Shown piece after piece: positions 5,969 to 6,344 of a stretch of 6,344 bases of DNA; position 1 is the first letter of the stretch; the number at the start of each line of letters is the position of its first letter. The translations under genes and the position numbers were made by a program. The notes under the pieces are model-generated. The model was not told where the DNA came from. It did not search any database and saw nothing but the letters and a program-made list of their open reading frames with translations. This DNA is from Thermoflexales bacterium. Lineage in GTDB: Bacteria > Chloroflexota > Anaerolineae > B4-G1 > SLSP01. The stretch is from contig SLSP01000088.1 in assembly GCA_007130345.1 (NCBI GenBank), positions 1-6,344 on the forward strand. Reading direction: 5' to 3'.

Positions 5969-6344
5969 TTATAATCCTATCAACAAAAGCTCTTTCGATT
6001 TAGCATTGGTGGACAGGACATATTGATAGGTTCCGTAGTCTGCGACGCGCACCTGCTGTTTGTATCGAGCCAACAGGTCTGTCAATTCACGGCGAGACGG
6101 CACCCCATCACTTCTGTAAGATACCACGATGATGCTATCCTGATATCGTCGAAACAATTGCTCAAAGGCATCGTAAATCAGCGTTCTATCCGTCCACACA
6201 CTGGGTTGTGGCTTGAGGCGACGATGTTTCGAGTCATAGTCAACGTGCGCGCCCCATACATCATACATCGTCAAGCCTTCGAGGAAATGATAGAAATCGC
6301 GGTAATCCACCGGAACGCCGCGCCCCGAAATGTAAGGCGTATCG
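5969..6344 (-). CDS. Adenine DNA methyltransferase, C-terminal part (124 residues, cut by window edge)
   Basis: This is the presumed protective partner of the EcoRV-like nuclease, methylating an adenine in the shared site. The frame is open to the window edge. Its first visible residues, DTPYISGRGVPVDYRDFYHF, start with a DTPY motif. That is a variant of the catalytic (D/N/S)PP(Y/F) motif IV of N6-adenine and N4-cytosine methyltransferases. About 120 residues after motif IV fits the alpha (D12, Dam-like) class, in which the recognition domain precedes motif IV. A later hydrophobic strand SIIVVSYRSDG probably includes motif VI, and the end reads KELLLIGL before TAA. A GTG at 6308-6310 lies in this frame, but starting there would remove motif IV, so I treat it as internal. 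Motif I, the recognition domain and the true start are outside the window. The 20-nt gap to the nuclease implies an M-then-R operon. Confidence 0.85.
   Translation of the reverse strand, partial: DTPYISGRGVPVDYRDFYHFLEGLTMYDVWGAHVDYDSKHRRLKPQPSVWTDRTLIYDAFEQLFRRYQDSIIVVSYRSDGVPSRRELTDLLARYKQQVRVADYGTYQYVLSTNAKSKELLLIGL

Noticed and set aside
1..6344. CRISPR array, tRNA/rRNA, insertion sequence or integrase
   Set aside because: No regularly spaced direct repeats, cloverleaf, terminal inverted repeats with a transposase, or recombinase motifs were seen on either strand.

Overview
The window reads entirely on the minus strand and joins two unlike blocks. The left block (about 1-2790) is GC-rich: 65 % in a hand-counted line at 1501-1560. 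The right block (about 2800-6344) is clearly richer in A+T: 47 % at 5521-5580. The GC-rich host and the fused two-domain EcfA fit a free-living bacterium such as a Chloroflexota member. That is only an inference from gene style, and no marker gene here settles the taxonomy.

Right block, in transcription order (right to left): the C-terminal third of an adenine DNA methyltransferase cut by the window edge (5969-6344), an EcoRV-family restriction endonuclease (5151-5948), a second and unrelated PD-(D/E)XK restriction endonuclease (4442-5095), and its presumed partner, an NPPW-type N6-adenine methyltransferase (2907-4445). The order M-R-R-M gives two type II restriction-modification systems placed end to end with both nucleases in the middle. 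The EcoRV-like protein keeps the catalytic residues and the base-reading loop of EcoRV, so I predict it cuts GATATC. Five GATATC sites lie inside these R-M genes and I found none in the transporter block. No C-protein (controller) gene is visible.

Left block: an energy-coupling-factor (ECF) vitamin or metal uptake operon in the order S component (1990-2778), fused double ATPase EcfA-EcfA' (227-1978) and EcfT (1-239, cut by the window edge). The genes are 11 nt apart and then overlap by 13 nt, so they are translated as one unit. The substrate cannot be read from the sequence.

The join is an A+T-rich, gene-free stretch (2779-2906) carrying several inverted repeats and a strong Shine-Dalgarno sequence. 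It looks like the edge of a horizontally acquired defence cassette sitting directly upstream of a resident transporter operon. I see no integrase, transposase, tRNA, CRISPR array or attachment repeat.
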